Part shown: positions 63,711-64,000 of the stretch, piece by piece
Position numbering within the stretch: the first letter of the stretch is position 1
Layout of the letters: each line of letters begins with the position of its first letter
DNA from: Sthenelais limicola
Taxonomy: Eukaryota; Annelida; Polychaeta; Phyllodocida; Sigalionidae
Assembly (NCBI GenBank): GCA_942159475.1
Contig: OW804098.1
Location: 111,172,620 to 111,236,619 of the forward strand
Reading direction: 5' to 3'
Length of the DNA stretch: 64,000 bases
The notes under the pieces: generated by a model
Database searches by the model: none
Told to the model about the DNA's origin: nothing
Seen by the model: the letters and a program-made list of their open reading frames with translations, nothing else
Translations under genes and position numbers: made by a program

Positions 63711-64000
63711 ATGACGGAAAGGAAACCCAGGCCTAGGCCTACATATCTGGAACTGTACCCCAATCGATTGGCCTCTGTCAAAGCCTTGGCAGAGCAGTCC
63801 AAGGACCTCTACAACAAACTATTTCAGTCTATCCAACAGTGGGAGGAAATGATAGGAAACGAACAGGCAGAGATAACCATGGAAAACGCTGAAAGTGAAA
63901 CCAGTGCTGAGACGGAAACTATGGAAAAGGAACAATTAGAGGAGATTATGGAAAATGTTGAGGATATTTCGGAGACAACAAGGAACAAAATACAGCAAGT
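63711..64000 (+). CDS. Open frame running off the window: coiled-coil protein, possible retroelement ORF1
   Basis: From ATG 63711 the frame is open for 96 codons to the window end. It begins MTERKPRPRPTYLELYPNRL and becomes strongly acidic and helical (SIQQWEEMIGNEQAEITMEN, then EKEQLEEIMENVEDIS), like the coiled-coil heads of Gag proteins in LTR retrotransposons. No domain is identifiable. Base composition is more GC-rich than the surroundings. It could also be an exon of a host gene. Confidence 0.4.
   Translation, partial: MTERKPRPRPTYLELYPNRLASVKALAEQSKDLYNKLFQSIQQWEEMIGNEQAEITMENAESETSAETETMEKEQLEEIMENVEDISETTRNKIQQ

Overview
This is a 64 kb stretch of an AT-rich, intron-rich animal genome. 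The host genes encode secreted proteins with EGF, ShK and astacin domains. The DNA around them is packed with Ngaro-type, Ty3/gypsy-type, LINE, SINE and inverted-repeat elements. The word TAGGCCTA and its variants recur throughout. This suggests a marine invertebrate, probably a deuterostome such as an echinoderm or hemichordate, but the phylum cannot be fixed from the sequence alone.

Two host genes lie head to tail on the + strand. Gene 1 (947-8586) is only the 3' part: three EGF exons, all phase 1-1, and a final ShK exon with its stop codon and a poly(A) signal. Gene 2 starts at 20430 and runs to at least 61050. It encodes a secreted zinc metalloprotease of the astacin family: signal peptide, propeptide, a basic furin-like site, a complete catalytic domain (HExxHxxGxxHE and the Met-turn), a small Cys-rich segment and an EGF domain. 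Eleven exons can be joined with consistent phases, and one of them is only 13 nt long. The two genes are probably tandem relatives.

The intron between astacin exons 7 and 8 (32023-54725) is 22.7 kb and is a nest of mobile elements. The outer layer has ~470-bp terminal inverted repeats (32620-33089 and 53873-54343). It carries the broken minus-strand gene of a large multicopy protein ending in a Cys-rich (CXC-like) tail. That gene is cut by three insertions: a 235-bp MITE with an ATGT target duplication, a 13.2-kb TA-flanked element with GCAAT-rich ends (itself containing a truncated Ty3/gypsy element with a 400-bp LTR), and a nearly intact Ngaro-like tyrosine-recombinase retrotransposon with its diagnostic A1-B1-A2-B2 split direct repeats.

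Other regions: 8.6-20.4 kb is intergenic, with a decayed second Ngaro-like copy, LINE tails, a tRNA-derived SINE and MITEs. 55.66-59.31 kb is a TIR element with a possible 8-bp target duplication, inserted in an astacin intron and containing a LINE fragment. 61.1-63.3 kb is a decayed minus-strand LINE with its own SINE-like insertion. The window ends inside an open frame (63711-64000), possibly the start of another retroelement.
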